64,000 nucleotides of DNA from Geodermatophilus sabuli (GCF_900215145.1 NZ_OBDO01000008.1:124001-188000); one strand, 5' to 3'. Positions 52,159-62,119 are shown, counted from the stretch's first letter. Numbers and translations: made by a program. Notes: generated by a model not told the origin, from the sequence alone.

Positions 52159-53166
52159 TCAGTTCCCGCTGGCGAACGCCGCGTCGAACGCGGCCGCCGG
52201 CGGGTCGAACGCCAGTCGCCGCACGAACTCCATTGCCTCCGGAGCCCCGACCAGCCGGTCCATGCCGGCGTCCTCCCACTCCACCGAGATCGGCCCGTCG
52301 TAGCCGATGGTGTTGAGCATCCGGAAGCACGCCTCCCACGGGACGTCGCCGTGGCCGGTGGAGACGAAGTCCCAGCCGCGTCGCGGGTCGGCCCAGGGCA
52401 GGTGGGAGCCCATCCGGCCGTTGCGGCCGTTGCCGACCTGCTTCTTCGCGTCCTTGCAGTCGACGTGGTAGATCCGGTCCTTGAAGTCCCAGATGAAGCT
52501 GACCGGGTCGAGGTCCTGCCACACGAAGTGCGACGGGTCCCAGTTCAGCCCGAAGGCCTCGCGGTGCCCGATGGCCTCCATCGTGCGGACCGTCGTCCAG
52601 TAGTCGTAGGCGATCTCCGACGGGTGCACCTCGTGCGCGAACCGGACGCCGACCTCGTCGAAGACGTCGAGGACCGGGTTCCAGCGGTCGGCGAAGTCGC
52701 GGTAGCCGTCCTCGATCATCGACTCGGGCACCGGCGGGAACATCGCCACGGTCTTCCAGATCTTGGACCCGGTGAACCCGACGACCGTCTTCACACCCAG
52801 GCGGGCCGCCGCGCGGGCGGTCGTCTTCATCTCCTCGGCCGCCCGCTGCCGCACGCCCTCGGGGTCGCCGTCGCCCCACACGCGCGGGTGGACCATGCCG
52901 CGGTGCCGCTCGTCGATCGGGTCGTCACAGACGGCCTGGCCGTTGAGGTGGTTGGAGATGGCGAAGACCTGCAGTCCGTGCCGCTCCAGGATGTCGAGGC
53001 GCTCCTGCACGTAGGAGTCGTCGTTCGCGGCGCGCTCGACGTCGAGGTGGTCGCCCCAGCAGGCGATCTCCAGGCCGTCGTAGCCCCAGCCGGAGGCCAG
53101 CCGGCACATCTCCTCGAACGGCAGGTCGGCCCACTGGCCGGTGAACAGGGTGACAGGGCGGGGCAT
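52159..53166 (-). CDS. Sugar phosphate isomerase/epimerase-type TIM barrel protein
   Basis: 335 residues. Xylose-isomerase-like TIM barrel (AP_endonuc_2 fold). Possible metal ligands are the Glu in HEVHPSE, Asp and His in NWDPSH, His in YHVDCKD and Glu in SVEWED. Such proteins isomerise or epimerise sugars, inosose or keto-sugars. It is the last gene of the RbsA-RbsC-RbsB-dehydrogenase-isomerase group on the minus strand, so its substrate is likely the oxidised form of the imported sugar or polyol. Confidence 0.9.
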   Translation of the reverse strand: MPRPVTLFTGQWADLPFEEMCRLASGWGYDGLEIACWGDHLDVERAANDDSYVQERLDILERHGLQVFAISNHLNGQAVCDDPIDERHRGMVHPRVWGDGDPEGVRQRAAEEMKTTARAAARLGVKTVVGFTGSKIWKTVAMFPPVPESMIEDGYRDFADRWNPVLDVFDEVGVRFAHEVHPSEIAYDYWTTVRTMEAIGHREAFGLNWDPSHFVWQDLDPVSFIWDFKDRIYHVDCKDAKKQVGNGRNGRMGSHLPWADPRRGWDFVSTGHGDVPWEACFRMLNTIGYDGPISVEWEDAGMDRLVGAPEAMEFVRRLAFDPPAAAFDAAFASGN

Positions 53167-53302
53167 CAGGTGTCTCCTCCATCAGGGGTCTCGGGCGGCC
53201 TCGTCCCGGGCCCCCGGCCCCCTGCAGGGCCCCGCGGGGAGCTCGCGAGCCGTGGGGGGCAGGGGGTCCTCGCACGAGTGGCGGGGAGGACGAGGTCCTT
53301 CT

Positions 53303-54472
53303 TCACTGGGCGATCTCGGTCCAGGCGGAGCCCGCGGCGGCGCTGCGCTCGACCCCGTCGAGCACCCGCTGCACCTGCAGCCCGTCGGCGAAGGACGGCG
53401 TCGGGTCCTCCCCCTTCGCGATGGCGGTGACCAGGTCGACGACCTGGTGGGTGAAGGCGTGCTCGTAGCCCAGGCCGTGCCCGGCCGGCCACCACGCGCC
53501 GACGTAGGGGTGGCCGGGCTCGGTGACGAGGATGCGGCGGAAGCCGGCGACCTCGGCGGGCTCGGTGCCGTCGAAGAACTCCAGGACGTTCATGTCCTCG
53601 AAGTCGAAGGCCAGGCTGCCGGCCGACCCGTTGACCTCGATCCGGATGGCGTTCTTGCGGCCGAGGGCGAACCGGGTGGCCTCGAAGCTGGCCAGGGCCC
53701 CGCCGCTGAACCGGCCGAGGAAGAGCGCCGCGTCGTCGACGGTGACCGTGCCCATCCCCTCGCCGGCGACGCCGGTGAGCGATCCGGCGGCCGCCGGCAG
53801 CGGCCGCTCCTTGACGAAGGTCTCCAGCAGCGCGCTCACGCCGGTGACCTTCTCGCCGGTGATGTACTGGGTCAGGTCGACGACGTGCGCGCCGATGTCC
53901 CCCAGCGCTCCGGAGCCGGCCTTGTCCTTCTCCAGCCGCCAGGACATCGGCGCGGCGGGGTCGGCGATCCAGTCCTGCAGGTACTGCGCGCGGACGTGCC
54001 GGATCTGCCCGAGCCGGCCCTCGGCCACCAGCTGCCTGGCCAGCCCGATCGCCGGAACCCGCCGGTAGGTGAAGCCGACCATCGACCGCACGCCGCGCTG
54101 GGCGGCGCGGGCGGCCGCCTCGGCCATCGCCTCGGCCTCGGCCACGGTGTTGGCCAGCGGCTTCTCGCAGAGGACGTGCTTGCCGGCCTCGAGGGCGGCG
54201 ATCGCGATCTCGGCGTGCGTGTCGCCGGGGGTGCAGACGTCGACGAGGTCGACGTCCGCCCGCTCCAGCACCCGGCGCCAGTCGGTCTCGGTGGCGGCCC
54301 AGCCGAGCCGCTCGGCGGCCGCGGCGACGCGCGCGGGGTCCCGGCCGGCCAGCACGGAGAGCTCCGGGTGGAGCGGCAGGTCGAAGAAGTGGGGGGCGGT
54401 GCGCCAGGCCTGCGAGTGCGCGGCGCCCATGAAGGCGTAGCCGATGAGGCCGACGCCGAGGGTGGGGGTCAT
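53303..54472 (-). CDS. Gfo/Idh/MocA-family dehydrogenase
   Basis: 389 residues. N-terminal Rossmann fold with VGLIGYAFMGAAHSQAW, then the family hallmark CEKPLA with the catalytic Lys near 97, and the C-terminal beta-sheet domain (GALASFEATRFALGRKNAIRIEV). NAD-dependent oxidation of a sugar or inositol is the usual reaction. It lies between the sugar-binding protein (with a hairpin between them) and the isomerase gene, forming a short oxidation-isomerisation module. Confidence 0.92.
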   Translation of the reverse strand: MTPTLGVGLIGYAFMGAAHSQAWRTAPHFFDLPLHPELSVLAGRDPARVAAAAERLGWAATETDWRRVLERADVDLVDVCTPGDTHAEIAIAALEAGKHVLCEKPLANTVAEAEAMAEAAARAAQRGVRSMVGFTYRRVPAIGLARQLVAEGRLGQIRHVRAQYLQDWIADPAAPMSWRLEKDKAGSGALGDIGAHVVDLTQYITGEKVTGVSALLETFVKERPLPAAAGSLTGVAGEGMGTVTVDDAALFLGRFSGGALASFEATRFALGRKNAIRIEVNGSAGSLAFDFEDMNVLEFFDGTEPAEVAGFRRILVTEPGHPYVGAWWPAGHGLGYEHAFTHQVVDLVTAIAKGEDPTPSFADGLQVQRVLDGVERSAAAGSAWTEIAQ

Positions 54473-54498
54473 CCGGAGGCTCCTCGGGTGAGCGGAGC

Positions 54499-54527
54499 CG
54501 CCGGGTGGGCTCGGTGCCCACCCGGCG
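54499..54527 (-). terminator. Hairpin after the sugar-binding-protein gene
   Basis: Perfect 12-bp arms cgccgggtgggc and gcccacccggcg around a five-base loop, between the binding-protein stop and the dehydrogenase start. It may lower expression of the enzymes relative to the binding protein. Confidence 0.55.
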
Positions 54528-54539
54528 ACCCCACGTCGG

Positions 54540-55598
54540 TCAGGACTCGAAGGCGCGGTCGATGTACTGGTCGACGTTCTCGGCGGTGACGACCGGGGCG
54601 TTGAGGACGATCTGCCGCGGGACCTCCGGGGAGACCAGGTCGGAGAGCGACTTCCCCTGCGCGATCAGCCGGGCCAACCGGATGCCGTCGGCGGCCTGGG
54701 TGTGCGGGTAGATGACGGTCGCCTGCAGGACGGAGTCGCCGGACTCGATCTCGCGCATGGCGTTGGCCGAGCCCGCACCGCCGACCATGACGAACTCGTC
54801 GCGGCCGGCGTTCTGGATCGCGGCCAGGACGCCGACGCCCTGGTCGTCGTCGTGGTTCCAGAGGGCGTCGATCTGCGGAGCGGCCTGGAGCAGGTTGGCC
54901 GCCGCCTCCTCGCCGCCCTCGACGGTGAAGTCCGCCGCGACGCGGTTGTCGACGGACAGACCGCACTCGCCGAGCGCGTCGGCGAAGCCCTGGCTGCGGT
55001 CCTGGGTCAGCGGCAGCGAGTCGATGCCGGCGATCTCGGCGACGACCGCGTTGGGGTTGTCCCCCACCTGCTCACAGATGTACGTGCCGGCCGAGACACC
55101 CATGCCGTAGTTGTCGCCGAGGATCGTGGCGCGGGCGGCGAACGGGCTGTTGAACTCGCGGTCGACGTTGATGACCGGGATCCCGGCCTCCATCGCCTGC
55201 AGCGCGACCGGGGTCAGCGCGGCGCCGTCGAAGGGCAGCAGCACGATGGCGTCGACGCCGTCGTTGATGAACGTCTCGACCTGGCTGATCTGCGTGCCGA
55301 CGTCGTTGGTGCCCTCGGCGACGGTGAGCTCGATGTCCTCGTACTCCTCGGCCGCCGCGCGGGCGGCCTCGGTGATGCCGGCCATCCAGCCGTGGTCGGC
55401 GGCCGGGGCCGAGAAGCCGATGCGGACGGTGTCGCCGGTCTCGTCGTTCGAGCTGGCGGCGTTGCCCCCGCCACCGCCGCCGCCGGAGCTCTCCTCCGGG
55501 GTGTTGCTCGTGCAGCCGGCGATCAGGGCGCCGGCACCCACGAGGGCCACCGCGGTGGACGTCAGGCGCCGGTAGGGGCGCTGCCTCGCTGCAGACAT
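54540..55598 (-). CDS. RbsB-type sugar ABC substrate-binding lipoprotein
   Basis: 352 residues from ATG 55598, with GAGGAGAG just upstream. The signal peptide ends in GALIAGCTS (lipobox), then a seven-glycine linker. The mature Peripla_BP_4 fold opens VRIGFSAPAADHGWMAGIT and has NVDREFNSPFAARATILGDN in the hinge region. It delivers a pentose, hexose or cyclitol to the RbsC-type permease encoded upstream. The HWM-type opening (DHGWM) is shared with inositol/ribose-binding relatives. Exact ligand unknown. Confidence 0.92.
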   Translation of the reverse strand: MSAARQRPYRRLTSTAVALVGAGALIAGCTSNTPEESSGGGGGGGNAASSNDETGDTVRIGFSAPAADHGWMAGITEAARAAAEEYEDIELTVAEGTNDVGTQISQVETFINDGVDAIVLLPFDGAALTPVALQAMEAGIPVINVDREFNSPFAARATILGDNYGMGVSAGTYICEQVGDNPNAVVAEIAGIDSLPLTQDRSQGFADALGECGLSVDNRVAADFTVEGGEEAAANLLQAAPQIDALWNHDDDQGVGVLAAIQNAGRDEFVMVGGAGSANAMREIESGDSVLQATVIYPHTQAADGIRLARLIAQGKSLSDLVSPEVPRQIVLNAPVVTAENVDQYIDRAFES

Positions 55599-55732
55599 GT
55601 TCTCTCCTCGGGGATCGCCTCCCTGGCAGGGTCTCGGCCAGGTGGTGGTGCGTCGGTGGTGCGCCGTCCGGGCCGGGCGACCCGGAGGGGTGAAGCTGAT
55701 CCGACGACGGCGGGCGGGCCGCCGTCCGCGGG

Positions 55733-56908
55733 TCAGGTCTGGGGTCGCTCGGGAGCGCCGCCGGGCGGGGTGCCGCCGGGTCCGCCGGGCACGGAGCCGC
55801 CGGAGACCGTCCCCGCGGGCGCCCCGGTCGCGGCCGGGGCTCCTGGCCCGCGACCCAGCCGGCCGAGGCTGAAGTTCCCGGTGGCCAGCCGCATCTGGAG
55901 CAGGACGGCGACGACGATGATCACGCCGCGGGCGACCGCCTGCGCGGAACTCGACAGGTTGTTCAGCGTGAAGACGTTGCCGAGCGTGGTGAAGATCAGC
56001 ACGCCGAGGACGGTGCCGACGATCGTGCCGCGGCCGCCGATGAGCAGCGTGCCGCCGATGACCACCGCGGCGATCGCGTCCAGCTCGTACAGCGTGCCGT
56101 GGGTGGAGCTGCCGGTCGTCGTCCGGGCCATCAGCATGACCGCGGCGATGCCGCAGGTGAGGCCGGACAGGACGTAGAGCCACATCGTGTGCCGCTGCAC
56201 GCGGATGCCGGCCAGGCGGGCGGCCTCGGCGTTGCCGCCGACGGCGAAGGTGCGCCGGCCGAACGTCGTCCGGTTGAGCAGCACCCACCCGGCGAGCGCG
56301 ACGAGCGCGAAGATGATCACGAGCGTCGGGACGCCGAGGACGTCGCCGGAGAAGAACGCGAGGAAGTCGCGGTCCTGGACGATCTGGGTGCGCCGGTTGG
56401 CGATGATCTCGGCCAGCCCGCGGGCCGCGGCCAGCATCGCCAGGGTGGCGATGAAGGCGACGAGCTTGCCGTAGGCGATGACGACGCCGTTGACCAGGCC
56501 GGCCCCGGCACCCACGGCCAGCGCCGTGAAGACCATGACGATCCAGTGGACGTCCTCGGCCATCTGCTGGGTCGCCAGCGTCGTGGCCCACACCGAGGAC
56601 AGCGCGACCAGCGCGCCGACGGACAGGTCGATGCCGCCGCCGATGATCACGAAGGTCATCCCGATGCTGACCACGCCGATCACCGAGGCCAGCCGCAGGA
56701 TCGTCAGGACGTTGTCGACGTCGAGGAACTGGTCGGGGGCGGTGATCGCGCCGACGACGCAGAGCACCGCCAGGGCGATCACCAGGCCGAGGTTGCGACC
56801 CACCGGACCGGCGAGGAAACCGGGGCCGCGACTGCTGCCACGGCCCGCCGTCGTGCCGGCCGGCTCCTGGGAGGCGCCGACCCCGGCCGCCGTCGTGCTG
56901 CCGCTCAT
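55733..56908 (-). CDS. RbsC-type sugar ABC permease
   Basis: 391 residues. Ten or so hydrophobic segments and the BPD_transp_2 pattern: FVIIGGGIDLSVGALVALSSV, YAVGGNAEAARLAGI-like loop, and AVVIGGTLLIGGRGTIVGTVLG. Both termini carry Gly/Pro/Ser-rich disordered extensions. The start overlaps the RbsA-type stop as ATGA. Channel of the sugar importer. Confidence 0.93.
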   Translation of the reverse strand: MSGSTTAAGVGASQEPAGTTAGRGSSRGPGFLAGPVGRNLGLVIALAVLCVVGAITAPDQFLDVDNVLTILRLASVIGVVSIGMTFVIIGGGIDLSVGALVALSSVWATTLATQQMAEDVHWIVMVFTALAVGAGAGLVNGVVIAYGKLVAFIATLAMLAAARGLAEIIANRRTQIVQDRDFLAFFSGDVLGVPTLVIIFALVALAGWVLLNRTTFGRRTFAVGGNAEAARLAGIRVQRHTMWLYVLSGLTCGIAAVMLMARTTTGSSTHGTLYELDAIAAVVIGGTLLIGGRGTIVGTVLGVLIFTTLGNVFTLNNLSSSAQAVARGVIIVVAVLLQMRLATGNFSLGRLGRGPGAPAATGAPAGTVSGGSVPGGPGGTPPGGAPERPQT

Positions 56909-58458
56909 GCCACGTCCCCTTCGTACGGTGCGTGCGCGGCGCCACCGTGGGCAGCCGCGTCCTCCATGACCAGGTCGAGCACCCGGTGCTCGTCGAGCGC
57001 CCCGGCCGGTTCCGCCGCGAGCACCCGCCCGTCGCCGATGACCAGGACCCGGTCGGCCAGGCCCAGCACCTCCGGGATCTCGCTGGAGACCACGACCACG
57101 GCCACGCCGCGGTCGGCCAGGTCCCGGATGAGTGCGTAGATCTCCGACCGCGCGCCGACGTCGACGCCGCGGGTGGGCTCGTCGAGCAAGAGCACCCGGC
57201 AGTCGCGCAGCAGCCAGCGGGCCAGGACGACCTTCTGCTGGTTGCCACCGGACAGCGTGCGGACCTCGCGGTCGACGTCGGCGGGCCGGACGTCCAGGGC
57301 CGCCACCTGCTCCCGCGCGGCCGCCTTCTCCGAGCCCCCGGAGAGGAAGCCGCCGCGGGCGAACCGGGCCAGGCTGGAGATGCTGATGTTGCGGTAGACC
57401 GACTCGCCGAGCAGCAGCGCCTGGCTCTTGCGCTCCTCCGGCGCCAGGCCGACGCCCGCGGCGACCGCCGCGGCGACGTCCCCGGGTCGCAGCCGGCGGC
57501 CGGCGACGCGGACGGTGCCGGCACCGGCGCGGCGGGCGCCGTAGACGGTCTCGAGGATCTCCGAGCGCCCGGAGCCGACCAGCCCGGCCAGCCCGACGAC
57601 CTCGCCCGCGCGGACGGTGAACGTGACGTCGGCGAAGGAGCCGCGCAGGCCCAGCCCCTCGACCTCCAGCAGCGGCGCCTCGTCCTGCGCCGGCCGGGCC
57701 CGCCGCTCGGGGAAGACGTACTCGATGTCGCGGCCGGTCATCAGCGTGATGACCTCGCGCGTCGGCGTCTCCCGCGCCGGCAGCCCGGTCGCGACGGTGC
57801 GGCCGTCCTTGAGGACGGTGATGCGGTCGCCCACCTGCCGGATCTCCTCCAGGCGGTGGGAGATGTACACGACGGCGACGTCGTCGGCGGTGAGGTCGCG
57901 CATGACCGCGAACAGCCGCTCCACCTCCTCGTTGTCGAGGACGGCGGACGGCTCGTCCATGATGATCAGCTTCGCGTCCTGGGACAGCGCCCGGGCGATG
58001 CTGACCATCTGCTGGGCCGCCGCCGGCAGCGAGCCGACCTCGGCGGTGGGCCGGATCTCCGGGTGCCCGAGCCGGGTGAGCAGGGCGGTGGCCGCCCGGT
58101 TGCCCTCTGCGGGCCGGGTCAGGCCCAGGCGGGAGAACTCCCGGCCCAGGAAGATGTTGTCGGCGACGGTCAGGCCGGCCACCAGGTCAAGCTCCTGGTA
58201 GATCGTCGCGATGCCCAGCGACATCGCCGCCTGCGGCGTGCTCAGGGAGACCGGCTCGCCCCGCCAGGTGATGCGCCCTGCATCGGGCTGGTGGGCGCCG
58301 GCGAGGACCTTGATGAGGGTCGACTTCCCGGCGCCGTTCTGGCCGAGCAGGCAGTGCACCTCCCCCGCCCGGACGTCGAGGTCGACGCCGTCGAGGGCGC
58401 GCACGCCCGGGAAGCTCTTGACGATTCCGTGCATCTCCAGCAGGGGGGTGGTCACCAC
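56905..58458 (-). CDS. RbsA-type sugar ABC ATPase (two ATP-binding domains)
   Basis: 517 residues with two tandem ABC domains. The first has Walker A GQNGAGKST near residue 40, signature PAAAQQMVSIARAL and Walker B LIIMDEPSAVL. The second (from about 260) has the degenerate P-loop GLVGSGRSE typical of RbsA/MglA proteins, with signature LSGGNQQKVVLARWL and LLLDEPTRGVDVG. It is the first gene of the sugar operon; the 277-base region upstream holds the promoter. Confidence 0.94.
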   Translation of the reverse strand: MVTTPLLEMHGIVKSFPGVRALDGVDLDVRAGEVHCLLGQNGAGKSTLIKVLAGAHQPDAGRITWRGEPVSLSTPQAAMSLGIATIYQELDLVAGLTVADNIFLGREFSRLGLTRPAEGNRAATALLTRLGHPEIRPTAEVGSLPAAAQQMVSIARALSQDAKLIIMDEPSAVLDNEEVERLFAVMRDLTADDVAVVYISHRLEEIRQVGDRITVLKDGRTVATGLPARETPTREVITLMTGRDIEYVFPERRARPAQDEAPLLEVEGLGLRGSFADVTFTVRAGEVVGLAGLVGSGRSEILETVYGARRAGAGTVRVAGRRLRPGDVAAAVAAGVGLAPEERKSQALLLGESVYRNISISSLARFARGGFLSGGSEKAAAREQVAALDVRPADVDREVRTLSGGNQQKVVLARWLLRDCRVLLLDEPTRGVDVGARSEIYALIRDLADRGVAVVVVSSEIPEVLGLADRVLVIGDGRVLAAEPAGALDEHRVLDLVMEDAAAHGGAAHAPYEGDVA

Positions 58459-58735
58459 GGGCCTCCCACGGCGGTACGGGCCACGGCGCGCACGACGGCC
58501 ACCACGCCACCTCCGGACTTTTGCTCACCATTGATCATTAGTCGGGTCAGGCGAGAACTTATGAGGCGCGTCACGTCCGGTCAAGGTCGCCGTGCGGAGT
58601 TACCGAACCGCAACCAGGGCCTCCTCCGGACCGCGGTGCGATCGGAGCCCGGCGCGTGCGGTGCGGCCACGGCGGCAACGCCCGCGCGGGCCCCTGGCTC
58701 CACGCGGCTGGCGGGGAGCGCGGTCCGGCGCCGGA
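58459..58735 (-). promoter_or_regulatory. Promoter region of the sugar operon with TGATCA palindrome
   Basis: Non-coding gap between the ROK regulator stop and the RbsA-type start. The A/T-rich part 58519-58565 contains ccattgatcattag with the palindrome tgatca at 58532-58537, and taatgat on the minus strand could be a -10. It is the natural place for a ROK operator. The rest is GC-rich and shows nothing further. Confidence 0.4.
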
Positions 58736-59902
58736 CTACTGGGCCAGGACCTGGTGGACGGCGTCCTCGTCCAGGAAGCCCTCGATCGCCATCAGCGCAG
58801 CGCCCAGGCGTCCGGAGAGGTCGGGCGCGTCGCTGACGGTGATCTCCAGGTTCCGGGCGGCCAGCGGCATCGACCGGCGGTACACCGCCTCCCGGATCCC
58901 GGCCAGCAGCGGGGCGCCGGCCTGCGCGACCCCGCCGGTCATGACGATCCGGTGCGGGTTGAAGAAGTTGACCAGCGCGGCGAGCACCGTGCCGATCGTC
59001 CGGCCGGCGTCGCGGACCAGCTCCAGCGCCGGGCCGTCACCCTGCGCCGCCCGCTCGACGACCTCCCGTGTGGTGCGCACCGGCAGGCCGGCCGCGACGG
59101 CGTCGCGGAGCAGCGCGCCGCCCCCGGCGATCGCCTCGAGGCAGTTCTCGTTGCCGCACCGGCAGACCACCGTGCGACCGTCGGGCTGGGCGACGTAGAT
59201 GTGACCGATGTCCCCGGCACTGCCCTGCGCCCCGCGGTACACGCGCCCGTCGACGATCACGCCGCAGCCGATGCCCGTGCCCACCTTGACGACCAGCGCG
59301 TCCTGGACCGGCCCGCCGATCCCCATCTCACCGAGGGCCATGACGTTGACGTCGTTGTCGACGAAGACGGGGCACTCGTACCGGCGGAACGAGTCCGGGA
59401 TCGGGTGGTCGTGCCAGCCCGGCATGATCGGCGGGTGGAACGGGCGCCCGCTGGAGAACTCGACCGGCCCGGGCACGCCCACACCGACGGCGCACACGTC
59501 GGCCGGGGTGAGGCCGGCCTCGGCGAGCACCTTCTGGCTGAGCCGGTCGACCTCGGCCAGCACCGGGACGGGCCCCTCGGCGATGTCGATCGGGTGGCCG
59601 GCGGTGGCGAGGACCTGCGCGGACAGGTCGGTGACCGCCACGTCGACGCTGGTCACCCCCAGGTCCACGGCGAGCACGCACCCCGCCCGGCTGTTGAAGT
59701 GCAGCAGCGTGGGGGGCCGCCCGCCGGTGCTCCACCCGGGGCCACCCTCCTCCAGGAGGTTGGCCGCGATCAGCTGGTCCACCCGTGCGCTCACGGTGTT
59801 GCGTGACGCGCCGGTGAGGGCCACGAGGTCCGCCCGGCTCCGCGCACGGCCCGTCCGCACGTGGCGCAGCAGCGCCCCGGCGGATGCAGATGTGTGCGCC
59901 AC
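58736..59902 (-). CDS. ROK-family transcriptional regulator
   Basis: 388 residues from GTG 59902. A GTG at 59929 would add nine residues but overlap the hydrolase gene, and ROK repressors usually begin about ten residues before the helix-turn-helix. N-terminal winged helix: RSRADLVALTGASRNTVSARVDQL. The ROK kinase-like part has AVDLGVTSVDVAVTDL and the zinc motif CRCGNENCLEAIAGG. Such repressors respond to a sugar or its phosphate. It is upstream of, and on the same strand as, the RbsA/C/B operon, which it probably controls. Confidence 0.9.
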   Translation of the reverse strand: MAHTSASAGALLRHVRTGRARSRADLVALTGASRNTVSARVDQLIAANLLEEGGPGWSTGGRPPTLLHFNSRAGCVLAVDLGVTSVDVAVTDLSAQVLATAGHPIDIAEGPVPVLAEVDRLSQKVLAEAGLTPADVCAVGVGVPGPVEFSSGRPFHPPIMPGWHDHPIPDSFRRYECPVFVDNDVNVMALGEMGIGGPVQDALVVKVGTGIGCGVIVDGRVYRGAQGSAGDIGHIYVAQPDGRTVVCRCGNENCLEAIAGGGALLRDAVAAGLPVRTTREVVERAAQGDGPALELVRDAGRTIGTVLAALVNFFNPHRIVMTGGVAQAGAPLLAGIREAVYRRSMPLAARNLEITVSDAPDLSGRLGAALMAIEGFLDEDAVHQVLAQ

Positions 59903-59906
59903 GCCG

Positions 59907-60563
59907 TCATCGTGACACGTGCCCGCCACTCTTCCCCTCGATGACGGCGGCGACCGCCTCCCAGTGGGTCTGCACCGTCATGTGCGCGGCACCGGGCAGC
60001 TCGACGAGCCGGCCCGCCGGCGCGGCGGCGGCGACGGCGACCGCCCAGTCGTGCGGGCACAGCCGGTCGCGGGTGCCGCGGACGACGGTCACCGGGATGC
60101 GCACGGCGCGCAGCCGGGCCTCGATCCGGTCCGGCGCGGCCACCCGCCACAGCTGCCACATCGCGCGCGGACCGGTGCGCAGCCACTGGGCGAGCACCAG
60201 CGGCACCTGCCACCAGGGCTCGCGCGCCGCCGTCCGCAGCCAACGGCCGGCCAGCACCGGCCAGGCCCGCAGGCGCGGGTCGGTCGTGGGCCCGAGCAGC
60301 ACCACCCCCGTCACCCGCGGGTCCCCGGCCGCCGCGGCGACCACCTGGCAGCCCTGCGAGTGGCCGACCAGCAGGACCGGACCGGCCCCGAGCCGGGCCC
60401 GCAGCTCCCCGGCCAGCTCGTCGACGGGCGGCACCGGTCCGCGCCGTCCCATGCCCGGGAGGACCACGACGTCGCCCGGCAGCCGGGCGCGGAGGCCTGC
60501 CGACGACCGGGCGTCGAGCCCGAGACCGGGGACGAACACCAGCCGGGGACCGGGGAGGGGCAC
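59907..60563 (-). CDS. Alpha/beta hydrolase
   Basis: 218 residues, small alpha/beta hydrolase. Nucleophile Ser69 in GHSQG, oxyanion region FVPGLGLDARS, acid Asp in RGTRDRLCP and base His in GAAHMTVQTH. No signal peptide. It ends four bases before the ROK regulator start, so the two are probably on one transcript. Substrate unknown. Confidence 0.85.
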   Translation of the reverse strand: MPLPGPRLVFVPGLGLDARSSAGLRARLPGDVVVLPGMGRRGPVPPVDELAGELRARLGAGPVLLVGHSQGCQVVAAAAGDPRVTGVVLLGPTTDPRLRAWPVLAGRWLRTAAREPWWQVPLVLAQWLRTGPRAMWQLWRVAAPDRIEARLRAVRIPVTVVRGTRDRLCPHDWAVAVAAAAPAGRLVELPGAAHMTVQTHWEAVAAVIEGKSGGHVSR

Positions 60564-60684
60564 GGCAACGGTCTACCGGTCCGCGGCGTGACGCGCCGAC
60601 CAGCGGGTAGGAGGCCAGACTGTGGCCCGAGTCGCTGAGGGCCGCGCACGGTCGGGAGCCGCCGGAGTGGGAGACTGATTCATC

Positions 60685-62109
60685 ATGACGACATCGCCTG
60701 AGACCGCACCCGTCGGCACCACCCGCTCCGGTCGGCCCAGGGTCGTCGTCATCGGATCCGGCTTCGGGGGCCTGTTCGCCGCCCAGGCGCTGAGGAAGGC
60801 CCCGGTCGAGATCACCCTGGTGGCGAAGACCAGTCACCACCTGTTCCAGCCGCTGCTCTACCAGGTGGCCACCGGCATCCTCAGCGAGGGTGAGATCGCC
60901 CCGCCCACCCGCGAGGTCCTGCGCACCCAGCGGAACGCCCGCGTCGTGCTCGGCGAGGTCACGGCCATCGACCTGGCCGCCCGCACGGTCACCTCCACCA
61001 TCCTGGGCCGCACCACGGTGCACCCCTACGACGAGCTGATCGTGGCCGCGGGTGCGGGGCAGTCCTACTTCGGCAACGACCGGTTCGCCGAGTTCGCCCC
61101 CGGCATGAAGAGCGTCGACGACGCCCTGGAGCTGCGCGGCCGCATCTTCGGCGCCTTCGAGCTGGCCGAGCTGGCCACCGACCCGGCCGAGATCGACCGG
61201 CTGCTGACCTTCGTCGTCGTCGGCGCCGGCCCCACCGGGGTCGAGATGGCCGGCCAGATCGCCGAGCTGGCCCACCGCACGCTGCGCCGCGACTTCCGGA
61301 CCATCGATACGACCCAGGCACGGGTCATCCTGCTCGACGCCGCCCCCGCCGTGCTGCCCTCGTTCGGCGAGAAGCTGGGCGACCGGGCCCGTCGCCAGCT
61401 GAACAAGATCGGCGTCGAGGTGCAGCTGGGCGCCATGGTCACCGACGTCGACGCCAACGGCATCGAGGTCAAGGACGGCGACGGGCAGGTGCGCCGCATC
61501 TCCGCCGCCACCAAGATCTGGGCCGCCGGGGTGCAGGCCAGCCCGCTGGGCCGGCAGCTGGCCGAGCAGTCCGGCGCCGAGGTCGACCGCGCGGGACGGA
61601 TCTCCGTGCAGCCCGACCTCACCCTGCCTGGCCACCCCGAGGTGCACGTCGTCGGCGACATGATGAGCCTGGACCGGCTGCCCGGTGTCGCCCAGGTCGC
61701 CATCCAGGGCGGCCGGTACGCCGCCGACGCCATCGTGCGGCGACTCGAGGGCCGCGAGCCCAAGGGCCCCTTCCGCTACAAGGACAAGGGCTCGATGGCC
61801 ACCATCTCCCGGTTCTCCGCCGTCGCGGACGTGGGCAAGCTCAAGATGGAGGGCTTCCTCGCCTGGATGATGTGGCTGGTGGTCCACCTGGCCTACATCG
61901 TCGGGTTCAAGAGCCGCCTCACCGCCGTCCTGCACTGGATCGTGAGCTTCCTCGGCCGCGGCCGCGCCGAGCGGGTCGCCACCCAGCAGCAGGTCTACGG
62001 CCGGCTGGCGCTGGAGCAGCTCGGCGCGGACTTCGCGGTGTCCAAGAGCGGCGGCCCCAAGGACGGCCGGCACAGCACCGAGGACCTCACCGAGCGCCGC
62101 TCCGCCTAG
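60685..62109 (+). CDS. ndh: Type II NADH dehydrogenase (NDH-2)
   Basis: 474 residues. N-terminal FAD motif VVVIGSGFGGLFAA near 20-33, NAD-binding VVVGAGPTGVEMAGQ near 175-190, and the third FAD segment HPEVHVVGDMMSLDR. The hydrophobic segment MMWLVVHLAYIVGF near residue 395-410, with the following amphipathic helix, anchors the enzyme to the inner face of the membrane. It passes electrons from NADH to menaquinone without proton pumping. It stands alone and its end is ten bases from the convergent hydrolase gene. Confidence 0.92.
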   Translation: MTTSPETAPVGTTRSGRPRVVVIGSGFGGLFAAQALRKAPVEITLVAKTSHHLFQPLLYQVATGILSEGEIAPPTREVLRTQRNARVVLGEVTAIDLAARTVTSTILGRTTVHPYDELIVAAGAGQSYFGNDRFAEFAPGMKSVDDALELRGRIFGAFELAELATDPAEIDRLLTFVVVGAGPTGVEMAGQIAELAHRTLRRDFRTIDTTQARVILLDAAPAVLPSFGEKLGDRARRQLNKIGVEVQLGAMVTDVDANGIEVKDGDGQVRRISAATKIWAAGVQASPLGRQLAEQSGAEVDRAGRISVQPDLTLPGHPEVHVVGDMMSLDRLPGVAQVAIQGGRYAADAIVRRLEGREPKGPFRYKDKGSMATISRFSAVADVGKLKMEGFLAWMMWLVVHLAYIVGFKSRLTAVLHWIVSFLGRGRAERVATQQQVYGRLALEQLGADFAVSKSGGPKDGRHSTEDLTERRSA

Positions 62110-62119
62110 CGGGTCCGGC

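Noticed and set aside
55599-55732. Small gene between the RbsC- and RbsB-type genes
   Set aside because: No frame with a ribosome binding site and plausible composition; looks like an ordinary spacer carrying the binding-protein Shine-Dalgarno.
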